Assembly (NCBI RefSeq): GCF_010731295.1
Contig: NZ_AP022579.1
Coordinates: 496,001 to 560,000, forward strand
Direction: 5' to 3'
DNA from: Mycolicibacterium boenickei
Lineage (GTDB): Bacteria > Actinomycetota > Actinomycetes > Mycobacteriales > Mycobacteriaceae
DNA length: 64,000 nt
Shown here piece after piece: positions 63,793 through 64,000 of the stretch (position 1 is the first letter of the stretch; each line of letters starts with the position of its first letter). The notes beneath the pieces were generated by a model. The model was not told where the DNA came from. It did not search any database and saw only the letters and a list, made by a program, of their open reading frames with translations. Both the position numbers and the translations under genes were made by a program.

Positions 63793-64000
63793 GTGACTGA
63801 TGAGCCACTGGGCAGCCATGTGCTCGAACTGCAGGTGAGCGCGGTCATCGAGGAGACAGCCGACGCGCGGTCTCTGGTGTTCAGCGTTCCCGAAGGTTCG
63901 GACATCCCTGCCGACCGGTTGCGCTACGCCCCGGGCCAATTCCTGACCCTGCGGGTGCCGAGCGATCGCACCGGCTCGGTGGCCCGTTGCTACTCGCTGT
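63793..64000 (+). CDS. kshB: 3-ketosteroid 9-alpha-hydroxylase reductase KshB (5' part)
   Basis: The first 69 codons of a ferredoxin-reductase-type protein; the rest is beyond the window. GTG start with GAGAGGGG upstream. Visible: an N-terminal FAD-domain strand set and RYAPGQFLTLRVPSDRTGSVARCYSL, the FAD-binding region (R-x-Y-S-L) of the phthalate/KshB reductases. With KshA it hydroxylates ring B and triggers 9,10-seco opening. Divergent from hsaADCB as Rv3571 is in M. tuberculosis. The NAD and [2Fe-2S] domains cannot be seen. Confidence 0.88.
   Translation, partial: MTDEPLGSHVLELQVSAVIEETADARSLVFSVPEGSDIPADRLRYAPGQFLTLRVPSDRTGSVARCYSL

Noticed and set aside
63625..63939. Upstream extension of hsaA
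   Set aside because: It covers the KstR boxes and antisense kshB; GTG at 63624 has a strong ribosome site and gives the normal HsaA start.

Overview
The window is high-GC actinobacterial DNA, almost certainly from a fast-growing Mycobacterium (Mycolicibacterium). It holds, in conserved order, the mycobacterial cholesterol/steroid ring-degradation genes: two SDRs, echA20, ipdABC, fadA6, kstR2, ipdF, fadE30, fadD3, fadE31-32-33, aspB, hsaADCB and the start of kshB. GTG starts, ATGA/GTGA gene overlaps, three exact KstR2-type operators (AnCAAGnnCTTGnT) and two KstR-type operators support this. Family assignments come from motifs and gene order; no database search was run.

Layout. 1-1.7 kb: the C-terminus of an unidentified protein and a secreted histidine phosphatase, sharing the same cationic C-terminal tail. 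1.7-7.0 kb: two SDR genes diverging from echA20-ipdABC around a KstR2 box. 7.0-8.5 kb: an IS3-family element inserted in the loop of a perfect host terminator, with a 3-bp target duplication. 8.5-23 kb: a block that interrupts the steroid genes, with a methyltransferase, a 41-codon membrane peptide, narGHJI-narK nitrate respiration and transport, a FUSC-type membrane protein, and an FdhF/YdeP-like molybdoprotein with a DUF1345 membrane protein and a divergent LysR regulator. 23-25 kb: fadA6-kstR2. 25-30.6 kb: a response regulator - histidine kinase - DUF4153-like operon, an AraC regulator and a GjpA-like secreted protein. 30.7-38.4 kb: ipdF-fadE30 diverging from fadD3-fadE31-32-33, then aspB.

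38.4-60 kb is a second accessory block of self-contained modules, each with a regulator and visible operator palindromes: a 3-hydroxybutyrate/acetoacetate operon (transporter, SDR dehydrogenase, acetoacetyl-CoA synthetase) with LysR; a TetR-controlled operon of two mycofactocin-type SDRs, a double carboxymuconolactone-decarboxylase-like protein and an aldehyde dehydrogenase; a DeoR-controlled operon of an APC permease, a FGGY kinase, a glycerol-3-phosphate-dehydrogenase-like flavoprotein with a [2Fe-2S] tail and a second flavoprotein; a TetR-controlled P450-ferredoxin pair plus a third mycofactocin-type SDR; and a second GjpA-like protein behind two candidate IdeR iron boxes. 60-64 kb: hsaADCB (aromatised rings A/B) diverging from kshB.

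Together the conserved genes turn the 9,10-seco aromatic steroid and the remaining C/D-ring propionate (HIP) into CoA thioesters for central metabolism, under KstR and KstR2. The least explained parts are the DeoR kinase/flavoprotein operon, the P450 regulon with duplicated operators, the kinase with almost no external sensor, and the shared cationic tail on otherwise different secreted proteins. No tRNA, rRNA or CRISPR array was seen.
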